Of a stretch of 64,000 nt of DNA, positions 31,984-41,913 are shown in pieces. A program made the position numbers and the translations under genes. Where the stretch lies: positions 1-64,000 of the forward strand of contig NZ_JASCTH010000021.1 of NCBI RefSeq assembly GCF_030009775.1, in the 5' to 3' direction. The notes under the pieces are model-generated. The model was given only the letters and a program-made list of their open reading frames with translations. It was not told the origin of the DNA and ran no database searches. The DNA is from Actinoplanes sandaracinus (GTDB taxonomy: Bacteria > Actinomycetota > Actinomycetes > Mycobacteriales > Micromonosporaceae). The first letter of the stretch is position 1; each line of letters begins with the position of its first letter.

Positions 31984-34698
31984 TCAGGACGCTGGGAGAT
32001 GGGCGGCGACGAGGGCGAGGTTCTGGATGGCGGCCAGGCCGTACAGGGCGGTGGTGTTGGTGTCGACCCAGGACGCCTCGTCGACCGGGTTCAGGACGAC
32101 CGGCCCGGACCGGGCGGTGGTGCGCCACGGTGACGCGTCGGTGTATCCGTCGGTCGAGGTGAACTCGCGCCAGGCCCGGGCGGCCAGGGCGGTGTCGCCG
32201 AGGCGGGCGGCGGCGTACGCGGTCAGCCGGGAGTGACCCTGTTTGAGGATCAGATTGCCGAAGTGGGCGCCGGTCTCGGCGGCCTGCTCCTCGCGGGTCG
32301 CGTTGAACAGCCGGCAGTACTGCAGCCACGCCTTCTCGAACTCCGGCAGGTCGACCAGGGCGATCAGTTCGGCGCAGATCTCCACCTGACCGAACATGGC
32401 GCTCAGATGCGACACGCTGACCGTTTTCTGCGCGACCGCGAACTCGCCGGTGTCGATGTCGTAGAGGCCGTTGCCGGTGACGAACCCGTTCGGCATCCGG
32501 CCGATGGTGCGCATCGTGGCGAGCAGCTTCTTCTCGGCGATCGCGGCCTTCGGGCCGCGGCGTTCCCACTCGGTGAGCCAGGCGGCGGCCAGCCCGCTCC
32601 AGTCGGTGCCGAGGCCGATGGAGAGGGCGTGCGGATCCGGCGTGTACGGCTCGGTGCGGATCTTCCGCAGTGGATCGAGCGCCAGGAAGGTCCGGTCCGA
32701 GTCGACCAGCTCGTGCATCAGGTCCCCGACCCGCTCGTCGGCGGTGAGGAAGTAGAAGATGCGCCGGTAGACGGCGGTGCTGATGCGCTGCTGCTTGGCG
32801 CTGTCGGCCCAGTGCTGCACCCCGTGCCGCGTGCCCAGCCCGGCCCACTTGCCGAGGTGGTAGACGTCGACCTCGCCGGTGTGCCGGGTCATCGCCTCGG
32901 CGAACCGGAAGATGTCGGCCCGCCCGGAGCGCAGGTAGGCGAACCACAGCCACAGGTCGGGGGACAACTCGGAGTTGTCCCAGGCGTAGCCGCCGACGTC
33001 GTAACGCCACGCGTACCGGTCCACGTCGGGCGTGTGCATCACGTCGCCGTAGTTCCAGAATCCGTACCAGTGCCGTTGTTCGACCTGGTCACGGTAGTAG
33101 TCGAAGAGGAAGTCGAGCCGGTCCTCGATCTTCGCCCGCGCCGGGGTGGACCGGTCGGCGGGGCTGAACAGGCCGCCGAACGCTCCGGCCGCGGCGAGGT
33201 GTGCCGGTGGCGCGACGATCTGCGGGGGAGCGACGACGGTACGGGCCAGAGCCGCCAGACGGTCGGCGGGAGGAGTCGCGGCCAGGGCGAAGAACGAGAG
33301 TTCGGTGGTCCGGGCGATGCCGTACGGCGTACCGAATCCGGGCTCGTGGTCCTCGTAGGTGATGTTGAGCCCTTCGAGCTGCTCAGGGTAGGTGTCCTGG
33401 CCCAGACCGTCGTGGTAGAACCGGGTGTCCATCGGCCCCGCCTCCGGCGACCACAGCCACAGCGTGGCCTGCGCCTCGGCGGTGTCCGCGCCGCGGATGT
33501 CGAGTTGCGCCGGGTGCTTCTGCCAGAAGTCGCGCATGCCGAAGCCGAGCCCGCCGCTGACCCCGCCGACGTACCCGAAGCCGCTGGACCGCTGCCCGGC
33601 GTCCACGTCGATCCACCCGTGCCCGGCCTTGGTGCGCTTGCGGATCGTGTAGCCCTCCGAGCTGAGCTGGCTCAGCGTGTAGTCGCCCCAGGTGGGGATC
33701 AGCGGTAGCCGGGTGGTGACCCGCTGGTCCCAGGTCGCCGGGTCGGGCAGCTTCTCGCCGTTGACCTGCGCCGTCCGTACCACCGCTCCGGGGTCCCGGC
33801 GCAGGCCGGTGATGCCCTTGACCGCCTCCCGCAGCAGCCCGTCGCCGTCGCCGGAGAGCCGGATGTGCCGGTTGTAGGCCTCGTCGCGCATCGGCACCGC
33901 CACCCGTACACCGAGCCCGGCGATGAACTCCTTCTGTCCTTCGCTGTCGAACAGGAACGTGTGCACCACCCGCACGTGCTCGGCCCCGGCGTAGAAGTAG
34001 AGCCGGACGATGAACGGCAGCCACGACTTCCCGCGCCGCCGATGGTCGCCCTCGATCTTGACGACCGCCCGGACCGGGCCACGCTGTTCGACTCTGACCG
34101 AGGAAATCGAGCTGGTCAGCCGCTCGCGAGAGGTGCGGCGCTCGTCATCGTCGCCGGCGCTGGTCTGCCGCAGGCTGACGAGTTCCAGTTTCCGGGCGAT
34201 CTCGGTGCCGCCCCGGGTGATCGACCGGATCAGCGACGAGCCGCGCCGGCCGACGACGACCCGGATCACGCCGGTGTCGACGGTGATCGTGTCCTTCTGC
34301 TCGGTCACGGCCACCGTGGTTCCGGTCGTCCCGGCCGCCCTGGTCAGGGTGAACCCGGCGGACAGCGGCGCGTCGGCCGGCAGGGCGTGCGCGCTCCACT
34401 TGAGGGTCCCGTCCGGCCAGTAGCCGATCGGCCAGCTCTGCACCGGAACGGCCGTGCCGTCGGCGCTGTGCAGGGCGAACGGCGAATTCGCCGGGACCGC
34501 GCCCTGCGGCCACGGCACGCCCCAGGTGCTGCCGACGTTGACGCTGGGCCGACCCTCCAGCCAGCCGAGGGTCACGGCTTCCGGAGCGGGTGCCGGTGCG
34601 GAGACACGCAGCGGGGCCGGCGAGAACGTGGGCGCGACGGTCACGAGCGGGGCGGCGGCCAGGCCGCGGACGAACGTGCGGCGGGAGATGTCGGGCAT
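31984..34698 (-). CDS. secreted exo-rhamnogalacturonan lyase-like protein (PL26/YetA type)
   Basis: A 904-residue protein with a Tat leader (SRRTFVRGLAAAPL). The N-terminal beta barrel has the PcRGLX/YetA pattern: VGSTWGVPWPQGAV, PVQSWPIGYWPDGTLKWSAH, and later HTFLFDSEGQKEFIAGLGV. The C-terminal half is an alpha-helical toroid. Family 26 polysaccharide lyases release unsaturated galacturonosyl-rhamnose from rhamnogalacturonan I. It is the last gene of an operon with an ABC sugar importer, 5 bp after the permease. Confidence 0.82.
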   Translation of the reverse strand: MPDISRRTFVRGLAAAPLVTVAPTFSPAPLRVSAPAPAPEAVTLGWLEGRPSVNVGSTWGVPWPQGAVPANSPFALHSADGTAVPVQSWPIGYWPDGTLKWSAHALPADAPLSAGFTLTRAAGTTGTTVAVTEQKDTITVDTGVIRVVVGRRGSSLIRSITRGGTEIARKLELVSLRQTSAGDDDERRTSRERLTSSISSVRVEQRGPVRAVVKIEGDHRRRGKSWLPFIVRLYFYAGAEHVRVVHTFLFDSEGQKEFIAGLGVRVAVPMRDEAYNRHIRLSGDGDGLLREAVKGITGLRRDPGAVVRTAQVNGEKLPDPATWDQRVTTRLPLIPTWGDYTLSQLSSEGYTIRKRTKAGHGWIDVDAGQRSSGFGYVGGVSGGLGFGMRDFWQKHPAQLDIRGADTAEAQATLWLWSPEAGPMDTRFYHDGLGQDTYPEQLEGLNITYEDHEPGFGTPYGIARTTELSFFALAATPPADRLAALARTVVAPPQIVAPPAHLAAAGAFGGLFSPADRSTPARAKIEDRLDFLFDYYRDQVEQRHWYGFWNYGDVMHTPDVDRYAWRYDVGGYAWDNSELSPDLWLWFAYLRSGRADIFRFAEAMTRHTGEVDVYHLGKWAGLGTRHGVQHWADSAKQQRISTAVYRRIFYFLTADERVGDLMHELVDSDRTFLALDPLRKIRTEPYTPDPHALSIGLGTDWSGLAAAWLTEWERRGPKAAIAEKKLLATMRTIGRMPNGFVTGNGLYDIDTGEFAVAQKTVSVSHLSAMFGQVEICAELIALVDLPEFEKAWLQYCRLFNATREEQAAETGAHFGNLILKQGHSRLTAYAAARLGDTALAARAWREFTSTDGYTDASPWRTTARSGPVVLNPVDEASWVDTNTTALYGLAAIQNLALVAAHLPAS

Positions 34699-34703
34699 GT
34701 GAG

Positions 34704-35540
34704 TCAGCCTTTGAGTCCGGAGGTGGCGAAACCTTCGACCAGCAGCCGCTGGAAGGCGGCGAAGAACAGCAGGATCGGCACGATCGCCAGGGCGGAGAGC
34801 GCGAGCATCGGGCCGAACGCGTTGTGGTCGGTGGTGTCGATGAACAGCCGCAGAGCCAGGGGCAGCGTCAGGTTCTCCGGCGAGGACAGATAGATCAGCT
34901 GGGTGAAGAAGTCGTTCCAGGTCCAGATGAACGTGAAGATCGCGGTGGTCACCAGGGCGGGCCGGACCAGCGGCAGCACCACCGAACGGAAGATCCGGAT
35001 CGAGCCGCAGCCGTCGAGCCGGGCCGCCTCGTCGAGCTCGCGGGGGATGGTGCGCATGAACTGGACCATCAGGAAGATGAAGAAGGCGTCGGTGGCCAGC
35101 AGTTTCGGCAGGATCAGCGGCCAGAAGGTGTCCACCATGCCGAGTTTCTGAAACAGCGAGTACTGCGGGATCGTGATGATGTGCACCGGCAGCATGATCG
35201 TGGCCAGGGTGAAGGCGAACAGCACACCGCGAAGCCGGAACCGGAGCCGGGCGAACGCGTAGGCGGCCAGTGAGCAACTGGCGATGTTCGCGATCGCGCA
35301 ACCGGTGGCGACGACGGTCGAGTTGACGAAGAACTGCCAGACCGGCACCCCGGCCAGGTCGTCGCTCAGCGCCCGGTAGTTGTCCAGGATGTATTCCTGG
35401 GGGAGCAAGGCCAGGCTCTGCACGATCTCCGACCCGGACTTGAACGAGGCGAAGGCCAGCCAGGCGATCGGGTAGAGCAGCGGGATCAGCAGCAGCGCCA
35501 CGGCCAGATGCCATCCGGCGAGACGCAGCCGGCCGGTCAC
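34704..35540 (-). CDS. sugar ABC transporter permease (MalG-like)
   Basis: A 278-residue permease with six predicted membrane helices and the EAA loop RELDEAARLDGCGSIRIFRS. GTG 35540 is fixed by the 4-bp overlap with the preceding permease stop. It should import oligosaccharides released by the rhamnogalacturonan lyase; no ATPase is encoded here. Confidence 0.9.
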   Translation of the reverse strand: MTGRLRLAGWHLAVALLLIPLLYPIAWLAFASFKSGSEIVQSLALLPQEYILDNYRALSDDLAGVPVWQFFVNSTVVATGCAIANIASCSLAAYAFARLRFRLRGVLFAFTLATIMLPVHIITIPQYSLFQKLGMVDTFWPLILPKLLATDAFFIFLMVQFMRTIPRELDEAARLDGCGSIRIFRSVVLPLVRPALVTTAIFTFIWTWNDFFTQLIYLSSPENLTLPLALRLFIDTTDHNAFGPMLALSALAIVPILLFFAAFQRLLVEGFATSGLKG

Positions 35541-36430
35541 GACTCGTCCCCGCTGTAGAACACCCACCCCTTCGCGGTACGGAACAGCAGCCCCGTGATG
35601 AGCGCGATCACCAGGAGCAGGAACCAGGACATGGCCGAGGCGTAGCCCATCTTGAACTCCACGAATCCCTTCTCGTACAGGTAGAGCGTGTAGAAGAGGG
35701 TCGAGTCGCTGGGGCCGCCGGTGCCGTTGCTGACCACGTAGGCGCCGGTGAAGACCTGGAACGCGCGGATCGTGTCGAGCACCAGGTTGAAGAAGATCAC
35801 CGGCGACAGCATCGGGACGGTGATCTTCAGGAAGGCCCGCCACGGTCCCGCGCCGTCGACCGCGGCGGCGTCGTAGTACTCCTGCGGGATCTGCTGCAAC
35901 CCGGCCAGGAAGATCACCATCGGGGCGCCGAACTGCCACACCGCCAGCAGCACCAGGGCGAGCAGCGCCCGGTCCGGGTGGCCGATCCAGTCGTGGAAGA
36001 TGACCCGCCACACCAGGGCGACGCTGACACTCGCGCCGAGCAGCGACGGGGCGTAGAACGCCGACCGGTAGAAGCCCTGCATGCGGCTGTGGCGGTTGAT
36101 CAGGATCGCCACCCCGAGGGCGGCGACGAGCTGCACCGGTACGGAGATGAGCACGAACTTGGCGGTGGCCCGGACCGCGTTCCAGAAGTGCGGATCGACG
36201 GTCAGCATGCGTACGTAATTGTCCAGCCCCACCCAGCGCGGGGCGGTGAACAGGTCGTACTCGGTGAACGACAGGTAGAGCAGCCACAGCATCGGGCCGA
36301 GGGTGAGCAGGACCGCGCCGGCGGCCCAGGGGGAGAGGAAGAGGTAGGCGATCGACGGCCGTTCCCCGTACCTCCTCTTCGGAGGTGAGGCGGCGCTCGT
36401 GGCGCGTGGCCGCTCCAGCACGGTGGTCAT
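35537..36430 (-). CDS. sugar ABC transporter permease (MalF-like)
   Basis: A 297-residue permease with six predicted helices and an EAA loop (QEYYDAAAVDGAGPWRAFLK). It overlaps both the binding-protein gene and the second permease gene by 4 bp. Confidence 0.9.
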   Translation of the reverse strand: MTTVLERPRATSAASPPKRRYGERPSIAYLFLSPWAAGAVLLTLGPMLWLLYLSFTEYDLFTAPRWVGLDNYVRMLTVDPHFWNAVRATAKFVLISVPVQLVAALGVAILINRHSRMQGFYRSAFYAPSLLGASVSVALVWRVIFHDWIGHPDRALLALVLLAVWQFGAPMVIFLAGLQQIPQEYYDAAAVDGAGPWRAFLKITVPMLSPVIFFNLVLDTIRAFQVFTGAYVVSNGTGGPSDSTLFYTLYLYEKGFVEFKMGYASAMSWFLLLVIALITGLLFRTAKGWVFYSGDES

Positions 36431-37698
36431 AGCCCGAGCGCCTGCTGGATCTCGCTCATCAGGCGCGGCGCGGCCTGCTCAGGGGTGGCCTTGGCGTTCA
36501 TCACGTCGTCGTAGATGCGCTGGAACTGGGTCTTCACCACGCCGGCACCCTTCGGCGGGGGCGGCGGGGCCGGCAGCAGTTTCGGCGTCACCTTGGCCTC
36601 GTAGTCGGCGACCATCTTCCACTCGTCGGTCAGCGTCGCGGCGAGGGCCTCGCGGATCTTGAGGTTGGCGGGCAGGCCGCGGCTCATGCCGAGGATGGCG
36701 CCGGCCTCCGGGTCGTTGACGAAGAAGTCGGCGAAGGAGAGGGCGGCGTCGCGGTTCTTGGTTCGCTGGGCGACGCTGAGCATCATCGGTGGCTGGGTGA
36801 CCTGGCCGATGCCGGTGCCGGCGGTCGGGAAGGCGGAGAGGGCGAATTCGCCGCCGTACGTCTCGAAGCTGGTCATGCCGACGGTGCTGTCCGGGCTGAA
36901 CTCGGCGGTCGACTCCTTGCGCGGGAACGGCGTCAGCGTGGTGTTGCTGGTGACCGCGGGCGGCGTGATCGCGTTCGCCTCACGGAACGTCAGGCCCAGC
37001 TGCCACCAGCGCACGATGTCCTGGTCGGTGTAGCCGAGCTTGCCGTCCGCGGTGTAGAGGTCCTTGCCCTGCTGGCGCAGCCAGTCACCGAACCAGTCCT
37101 CGATGCCGAACGGGTCGCTGAGTCCGCTGACCTTCGGCCCGAACTTCGCGGACACCTTGGCCGCGGCCTCGCGGAGGTCGTCCCAGGTCCAGCCGTCGGC
37201 CGGCAGGGTGGCGCCGGCCTCCTGCCAGCGCTTGGCGTCGTACTGGAGCACGTGTGTGGTCTGGCCCATCGGCAGGCCGTAGGTCTTGTCGCCGATGTTG
37301 CCGGCCGGGAAGAGCTTCTTCTCCAGGTCGGCGGTCCGGACCTTGCCGCCGAGGTGTTCGGTGAGGTCGAGCAGGGTGTTGCGTTCGGCGTACTCGCGCA
37401 GGTAGCGGTCGCCCATCTGGAGCACGTCCGGGGCGTTGCCGCCGCTCATCTCGGTGGCGAGCTTCTGGAAGTACGGGTCGTAGGCGGCGTAGGTGGTCTT
37501 CACCTCGATGGCCGGGTTCTTGCTGACGAAGAGGTCGACGACCTTCTGGGTGAGCTTGGCCCGCTCCTCGCTGCCCCACCAGGCGAAGCGCAGGGTGGTC
37601 TTCCCGGAACCGGAGGAGCCGCCGCAGGCCGTGGTGGTGAGCCCGGCTCCGGCCACGGCGAGACCCACTCGCAGGAGGTTGCGTCTGCTGACCGTCAT
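36427..37698 (-). CDS. sugar ABC transporter substrate-binding lipoprotein
   Basis: A 423-residue binding protein. The leader combines a twin-arginine motif (SRRNLLRVGL) with a lipobox-like end (LTTTAC), so it is a Tat-exported lipoprotein. The body reads LRFAWWGSEERAKLTQKVVD and MSGGNAPDVLQMGDRYLREY, typical of carbohydrate-binding proteins. ATG 37698 is chosen over an upstream ATG because GGAGG lies directly before it. A LacI-type box lies upstream. Confidence 0.9.
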   Translation of the reverse strand: MTVSRRNLLRVGLAVAGAGLTTTACGGSSGSGKTTLRFAWWGSEERAKLTQKVVDLFVSKNPAIEVKTTYAAYDPYFQKLATEMSGGNAPDVLQMGDRYLREYAERNTLLDLTEHLGGKVRTADLEKKLFPAGNIGDKTYGLPMGQTTHVLQYDAKRWQEAGATLPADGWTWDDLREAAAKVSAKFGPKVSGLSDPFGIEDWFGDWLRQQGKDLYTADGKLGYTDQDIVRWWQLGLTFREANAITPPAVTSNTTLTPFPRKESTAEFSPDSTVGMTSFETYGGEFALSAFPTAGTGIGQVTQPPMMLSVAQRTKNRDAALSFADFFVNDPEAGAILGMSRGLPANLKIREALAATLTDEWKMVADYEAKVTPKLLPAPPPPPKGAGVVKTQFQRIYDDVMNAKATPEQAAPRLMSEIQQALGL

Positions 37699-37713
37699 GA
37701 GAGACCTCCGGAT

Positions 37714-37837
37714 GTAACGTTTCACCGAACTGCAAGGAAAGCGGCCTGTAATTGAGATGCTTCGATGGGGTGACGGCAGCTTTGCATGCGGGTCAGGAGC
37801 ACGTCAACGCCGTGATCGCATCGACGGAAACGTTTGC
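37714..37837. promoter_or_regulatory. LacI-type operator sites before the rhamnogalacturonan operon
   Basis: GGAAACGTTTGC at 37826-37837 has the full AAACGTTT palindromic core of LacI-family operators. A weaker site, GTAACGTTTCAC, lies at 37714-37725, 16 bp before the binding-protein start. The spacing of about 112 bp would allow looping or an upstream activator site. The same core precedes the GDSL esterase at 59050. The LacI regulator at 50627-51676 is the only LacI protein in the window. Confidence 0.6.
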
Positions 37838-37878
37838 GGCGCGGTCTTGACAGGTTCCAAGTGATCGCTAACATCGGA

Positions 37879-37909
37879 GGACGGGCCGGTCGGCGTGACC
37901 GGCCCGTCC
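37879..37909 (-). terminator. hairpin terminator after the secreted hydrolase gene
   Basis: A perfect 13-bp stem (37879-37891 with 37897-37909) and 5-nt loop lies 6 bp beyond the hydrolase stop at 37916. No T run follows, but the stem is very strong, and it separates the hydrolase gene from the promoter region of the next operon. Confidence 0.65.
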
Positions 37910-37915
37910 CGCCCG

Positions 37916-39070
37916 TCATCGGGCCGCGACCGTGACCTCCGGATACCGCCGCGAGGCCCCGTCCAGGAGCGGCTGATGCCGATGGCGCAGATGCCGGTCG
38001 AACATCGCCCGGTGGTACCGGCGGGTGATCTCGGTGGCCCGGATGCCCGGCGTGGTGGCTCCGATGTCGATGCCGAGCTGGTCGGCGAAGATCCCCAGGT
38101 CGGTGAAGGACGCATGATCCGTGCCGGCCACGGTCAGCCAGCGCTTCCAGCCGGTCATCCGCGCCCAGTCGGCGTCCCACGACTTGTCGCGTCCGCCCGG
38201 CACGTGCTCCGGATTGCCCAGCCACAGGAACGGGCGGGTGAAACCGGACGCCGGGATCATGCTCGCGCCGCCGGTGTCGGTGGCGCCGTCCACGTTGATC
38301 CCGGCATCGATGCGCGGGTCGGCGACCATCGCCGCGATCGTGCTCGCGCTTCCCGCCGAGTGCCCGGACATGCCGATGCGTGCGGCGTCGATCAGCCGGC
38401 TGCCCCGCCACGCCGGCTTCGGCCCGGTCAGCCGGTCGATCACGAAGGAGACGTCGGCCGCCCGGCTCTGGTAGAGCTTGCCGAAGAACGAGCGGTCGTC
38501 GTCCAGGGCGCACGCCGCGCACCCGGCGATCCGCCCGTCCGGGAAGGTGATGGCATAGGTCTCGTAGGTGTGGTCGATACCGGCCACCACGTACCCGTGA
38601 CTGGCCAGATCCTCGGCCAGACCGGTCAGGGTGGCGATCGGCTGCGTCCAGCCCGGTGACAGCACGATCAGCCCGAGACTGCCGGGGGCCCCGGCGGCCG
38701 GCGCGTCCACCCGGGCGTAGGTCTTCACCGTGCTGAAGATGTCCAGCGGAACGCCGGTGAGGCGCTTGCCCTCGATGAGCAGGCGGGACTCCTCCGCCGA
38801 CAGATACTCGGTGGTGGCGCCGCGCCGGGCGTCGGTCGGGTACCAGAGGGTGACCATGAGTTCCCGGGCGGTTCGCTCGGGGACCCACGGGTCGGGCCGG
38901 GAGGTGTCGGTCAGGTGGAGTTCGGTGGCGCCGACCGGGTGCCGTCCGGTCGGTGGCGACAATCGCAGCGGGGCGCCCGCGTTCGCCGCGGTCCCGGCGA
39001 CCGGTGACAGCAGGCCGGCGGCGACGGCGGCCACGGTGAGGGCGGCCCACCGGCGTCTGGACTTCTCCAT
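37916..39070 (-). CDS. secreted alpha/beta hydrolase, PAF-acetylhydrolase-like
   Basis: A 384-residue protein with a Sec signal peptide (MEKSRRRWAALTVAAVAAGL). The catalytic Ser lies in GMSGHSAGSASTI, a plausible Asp in GINVDGATD, and His in GTDHASFTD. The layout with ELMVTLWYPTD near the N-terminus matches the PAF-acetylhydrolase/lipase-like family. ATG 39070 is preferred to ATG 39088 because GAAGGGA is suitably placed before it. Substrate unknown; esters of lipids or polymers are possible. Confidence 0.78.
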   Translation of the reverse strand: MEKSRRRWAALTVAAVAAGLLSPVAGTAANAGAPLRLSPPTGRHPVGATELHLTDTSRPDPWVPERTARELMVTLWYPTDARRGATTEYLSAEESRLLIEGKRLTGVPLDIFSTVKTYARVDAPAAGAPGSLGLIVLSPGWTQPIATLTGLAEDLASHGYVVAGIDHTYETYAITFPDGRIAGCAACALDDDRSFFGKLYQSRAADVSFVIDRLTGPKPAWRGSRLIDAARIGMSGHSAGSASTIAAMVADPRIDAGINVDGATDTGGASMIPASGFTRPFLWLGNPEHVPGGRDKSWDADWARMTGWKRWLTVAGTDHASFTDLGIFADQLGIDIGATTPGIRATEITRRYHRAMFDRHLRHRHQPLLDGASRRYPEVTVAAR

Positions 39071-39129
39071 GCGCGTGTTCCCTTCCATCGGTGTCGACCG
39101 ATGCTAGGAACGGCGGGGGCCGCCGATCG

Positions 39130-39147
39130 TCGGCCCACGGGCCGACA
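39130..39147. terminator. short hairpin downstream of the conflict operon
   Basis: GTCGGCC (39130-39136) and GGCCGAC (39141-39147) form a 7-bp stem with a 4-nt loop, between the STAND gene stop at 39193 and the next gene start at 39070. It could end the six-gene operon. There is no T run, so support is modest. Confidence 0.35.
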
Positions 39148-39192
39148 TGTCACGACCCCGTCCGACCGGCGAAATACGCCCCGGGAGGTACG

Positions 39193-41913
39193 TCACCCCA
39201 GAGCGCTGTCCACACCGGCCCGGAAGTAGTCCCGGAACTCCGGCAGTGGCCGCAGCCCCGGCGCCGTCCGAGCCAGCACCGCTCCGGCCTGGCGGACCTC
39301 CTTGCCGGTGATCGAGTTCGCGACCCACATGCGGACGAACTCGGCGTCGGCCTCGCCCATCAGGAACACCCGGGCGGCGGTCAGGAACACCGTGTCCACG
39401 TCGGGAGCGACCTCGGTCAGCGCGATCACCGCCGGGCCCAGCGCGCGGGCCTGGGTGTCGGTGGTGACGTCGAAACCGAGCACCTCGACGGTCGCCGCGG
39501 CGAGCGCCGGATCGTCCGCCCCCAACTCGGCCGCCGCCTCCCGCAGCAGCACCGGCCGGGTTCGGAGCGCGCGCCGCAGCTCGCCGGTCATGTCGCCGAG
39601 CAGCCGGTGACGCAGCGCCTCAACCCGCCGGTCCTCACCGCGTCGGCGCAGCAACCGCAGACCGGTGACCGTGCTGCGCAGCCGGAGGGCGTCACCGGAG
39701 CTGTGCCGGGCCACCTGTTCGGCCTCCTCGGCCAGTCGCGCCGCCGGTTCCAGCGCGCCACGGCCCTCCTCGATGACCACCATCTTCAGCAGCAGGTCGA
39801 GGGCCATGTCGACGGCGCCGGCCAGGATCGCGGCCTCGACACCGGCCCGCGCCACCCGCAACGCCTCGTCGGGCCGCCGCAGGAACCGGAGCGCCTCGGC
39901 CTCCAGCGCGTATAGCGGGCTCCGCGGCAGCCGGTCCGGGCGCTCCCGCACCAGGTAGAGGGCGTCCCCGGCGTGACCGGCCTGCAGGTATCGCCCGGCT
40001 CGGCGGGCCACCTGGTCCTCCCACTCCTGGTGGCCCGCGGCCCGCCGCACCGCGTCGTCCAGCGTGATGCCGAGCCGCCGGGCCAGCCACAGCCGCTGCT
40101 TCGCCGGCAGTTCCTCGGCGGCGCCCCGGAGACGGGCGCCGGCGGCCGGCGACCACCGGGAATCGAGGATGTCGGGGGACTCCCGCAGGCGCAGCCGGTG
40201 ATAGATCTCCTCAGCGCGGCTGACCGGGTCGTCGTGACCGGCGTAGAAGCCCACGGCGCCGCGGTCGATCGCCTCCACCACGTCGGCCGGCACCTGATCG
40301 GTCAGATCCTCCAACATCGACCGCCGCACGTCCGGCCGGTGCCGCAGGCTGCCGTCGTCGTCGCGCTCGACGAGCGCCACCTCGGCGGCCAGTTCGCCGA
40401 ACAGGCGTTCCGCGCCGCCCCGGTCGAGGTCGAGCCGGCACGGGCCGGCCAGGACCTCCCGGATGACCGCGGGGGTGATCCGGCGTACCACCAGGCCGGG
40501 GAAGGCGACCGCCCGGGCGGCGTCGGAGTGCAGGTGGCGCAGGATGCGGCCGTACAGGAGCGCCTGGATCTTCTCGGCCCGCAGATGGGTCAGGAAGTCG
40601 CTGCGGGCGTCGCGCAGCCGGTCGACGCCCTCGTCGCGCAGCAGGCGGGCGGCCAGCTTGAGGCACATCGGGTTGCGGCTGACCACCGCGATCACGTCGT
40701 CGAGCTCGGTGCTGGACAGCGCGGGGAGGCCCTCGCTCGCCAAGGACTCCGCGAGCAGCGCCCGCGCCGGCTCCGGGGCGAGCACGCCCAGATTGATCGG
40801 ATCGGGCGCGGACGCCGACGGATAGTGCTCCGGAAGGGTGCGGCCGCCGATCACGATCCGCAGGCCGGGCAGCGCCGACGTGAGCTCTTCCAGGAACAGC
40901 AGGAGCAACGACACCACCTCATCGCCGAGGTACTGCGCCTCCTCGAAGGTGTCGACCACGACGAGCAGCCGATGGTCGCCCAGGACCGGTGGGAACAGGC
41001 GGATGACACTGCTGACGGACCGAAAGTGCCCCTCGTAGGCCCGGTCGGCGTCCTCGCTGCTGAGCAGGTGGGCGATCTCGGTGATCAGCGGATCCATCCG
41101 CTCTGGTGGCACGTCGATCTGGCTCGCGAGCTGGGTCGTCATGGCGAACAGCAACGTGCCGGGCCGGTCGGGCCGGATCGTGGGCCGGTCGATGTCGAGG
41201 TAGGCGATCGGCTTGCCCGCCCCGGCCTCGTCGAGGAGCAGACGGGCCAGCAGCGCCGACTTGCCGACCCCGCCGGGTCCGTGGACGAACAGGGGCGCCG
41301 CCGGAGGGCCGGTGACGTGCCGTCGCAGCTGTTCGCGCTCCTTGGCCCGGTCGACGAAGACCTCGCCGGCCAGCCGTCGCATCGGGGCCGTCACATCGGC
41401 ACGGGCGAGGGCCCGCCGGATCTCCGTCCTCGGTGGCGGCACGTCGACGATCCCGTCCAGCCAGTCGTGCACGGTGAGCAGGGCCGCCAGCTCCGGGCGT
41501 GACATCTGGGCCGCGCGCATCGGCCGTTCCCGCAACACCTGCTGGAACATCCGCTGCACCGGCAGGTCGGGGCCGTCCGGGTTGGCGAGCAGCGCCTGGC
41601 GCATGTTCGCCTTGGTGCCGAGCTTGCGCAGATGTGCCCGCCGGTCCGGCAACGCCAGGGTCCACAGGCCGCGGCCCTCGCCCTGGGTGATCGGCTCACA
41701 CCGGGGTAGCAGCCTGTCGATCAGGGACACCGCGGCCGCATTTACCAGCGGGCCGGCCGGCCGCAGCGTGAACGGGTCGAAGGCGGCCAGAACGGCGGCA
41801 GCGTCCAGGTAGGGCTCGAGGTCGCCGTCGTCGCCGTCCAGTCCCAGGAAGTCCTCTAGGTCGTCGAGTGCGAAGACGTCCTCACTGTCGGTCCCGCGGC
41901 TCAATGCGCTCAC
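39193..41913 (-). CDS. large STAND-type ATPase
   Basis: A 906-residue protein. Residues about 1-185 are an unrecognised acidic and helical region. The NTPase core follows, with Walker A GPGGVGKSALL, Walker B RLLVVVDTFEEAQ and a sensor-like VIGGR. From about residue 430 comes a winged-helix-like region, and then a long helical-repeat tail (QAGHAGDALYLVRERPD and so on). STAND ATPases assemble when a sensor tail meets a trigger. GTG 41913 overlaps the preceding ATPase gene by 32 bp. It is the last gene of the conflict operon and probably its sensor or switch. Confidence 0.8.
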   Translation of the reverse strand: MSALSRGTDSEDVFALDDLEDFLGLDGDDGDLEPYLDAAAVLAAFDPFTLRPAGPLVNAAAVSLIDRLLPRCEPITQGEGRGLWTLALPDRRAHLRKLGTKANMRQALLANPDGPDLPVQRMFQQVLRERPMRAAQMSRPELAALLTVHDWLDGIVDVPPPRTEIRRALARADVTAPMRRLAGEVFVDRAKEREQLRRHVTGPPAAPLFVHGPGGVGKSALLARLLLDEAGAGKPIAYLDIDRPTIRPDRPGTLLFAMTTQLASQIDVPPERMDPLITEIAHLLSSEDADRAYEGHFRSVSSVIRLFPPVLGDHRLLVVVDTFEEAQYLGDEVVSLLLLFLEELTSALPGLRIVIGGRTLPEHYPSASAPDPINLGVLAPEPARALLAESLASEGLPALSSTELDDVIAVVSRNPMCLKLAARLLRDEGVDRLRDARSDFLTHLRAEKIQALLYGRILRHLHSDAARAVAFPGLVVRRITPAVIREVLAGPCRLDLDRGGAERLFGELAAEVALVERDDDGSLRHRPDVRRSMLEDLTDQVPADVVEAIDRGAVGFYAGHDDPVSRAEEIYHRLRLRESPDILDSRWSPAAGARLRGAAEELPAKQRLWLARRLGITLDDAVRRAAGHQEWEDQVARRAGRYLQAGHAGDALYLVRERPDRLPRSPLYALEAEALRFLRRPDEALRVARAGVEAAILAGAVDMALDLLLKMVVIEEGRGALEPAARLAEEAEQVARHSSGDALRLRSTVTGLRLLRRRGEDRRVEALRHRLLGDMTGELRRALRTRPVLLREAAAELGADDPALAAATVEVLGFDVTTDTQARALGPAVIALTEVAPDVDTVFLTAARVFLMGEADAEFVRMWVANSITGKEVRQAGAVLARTAPGLRPLPEFRDYFRAGVDSALG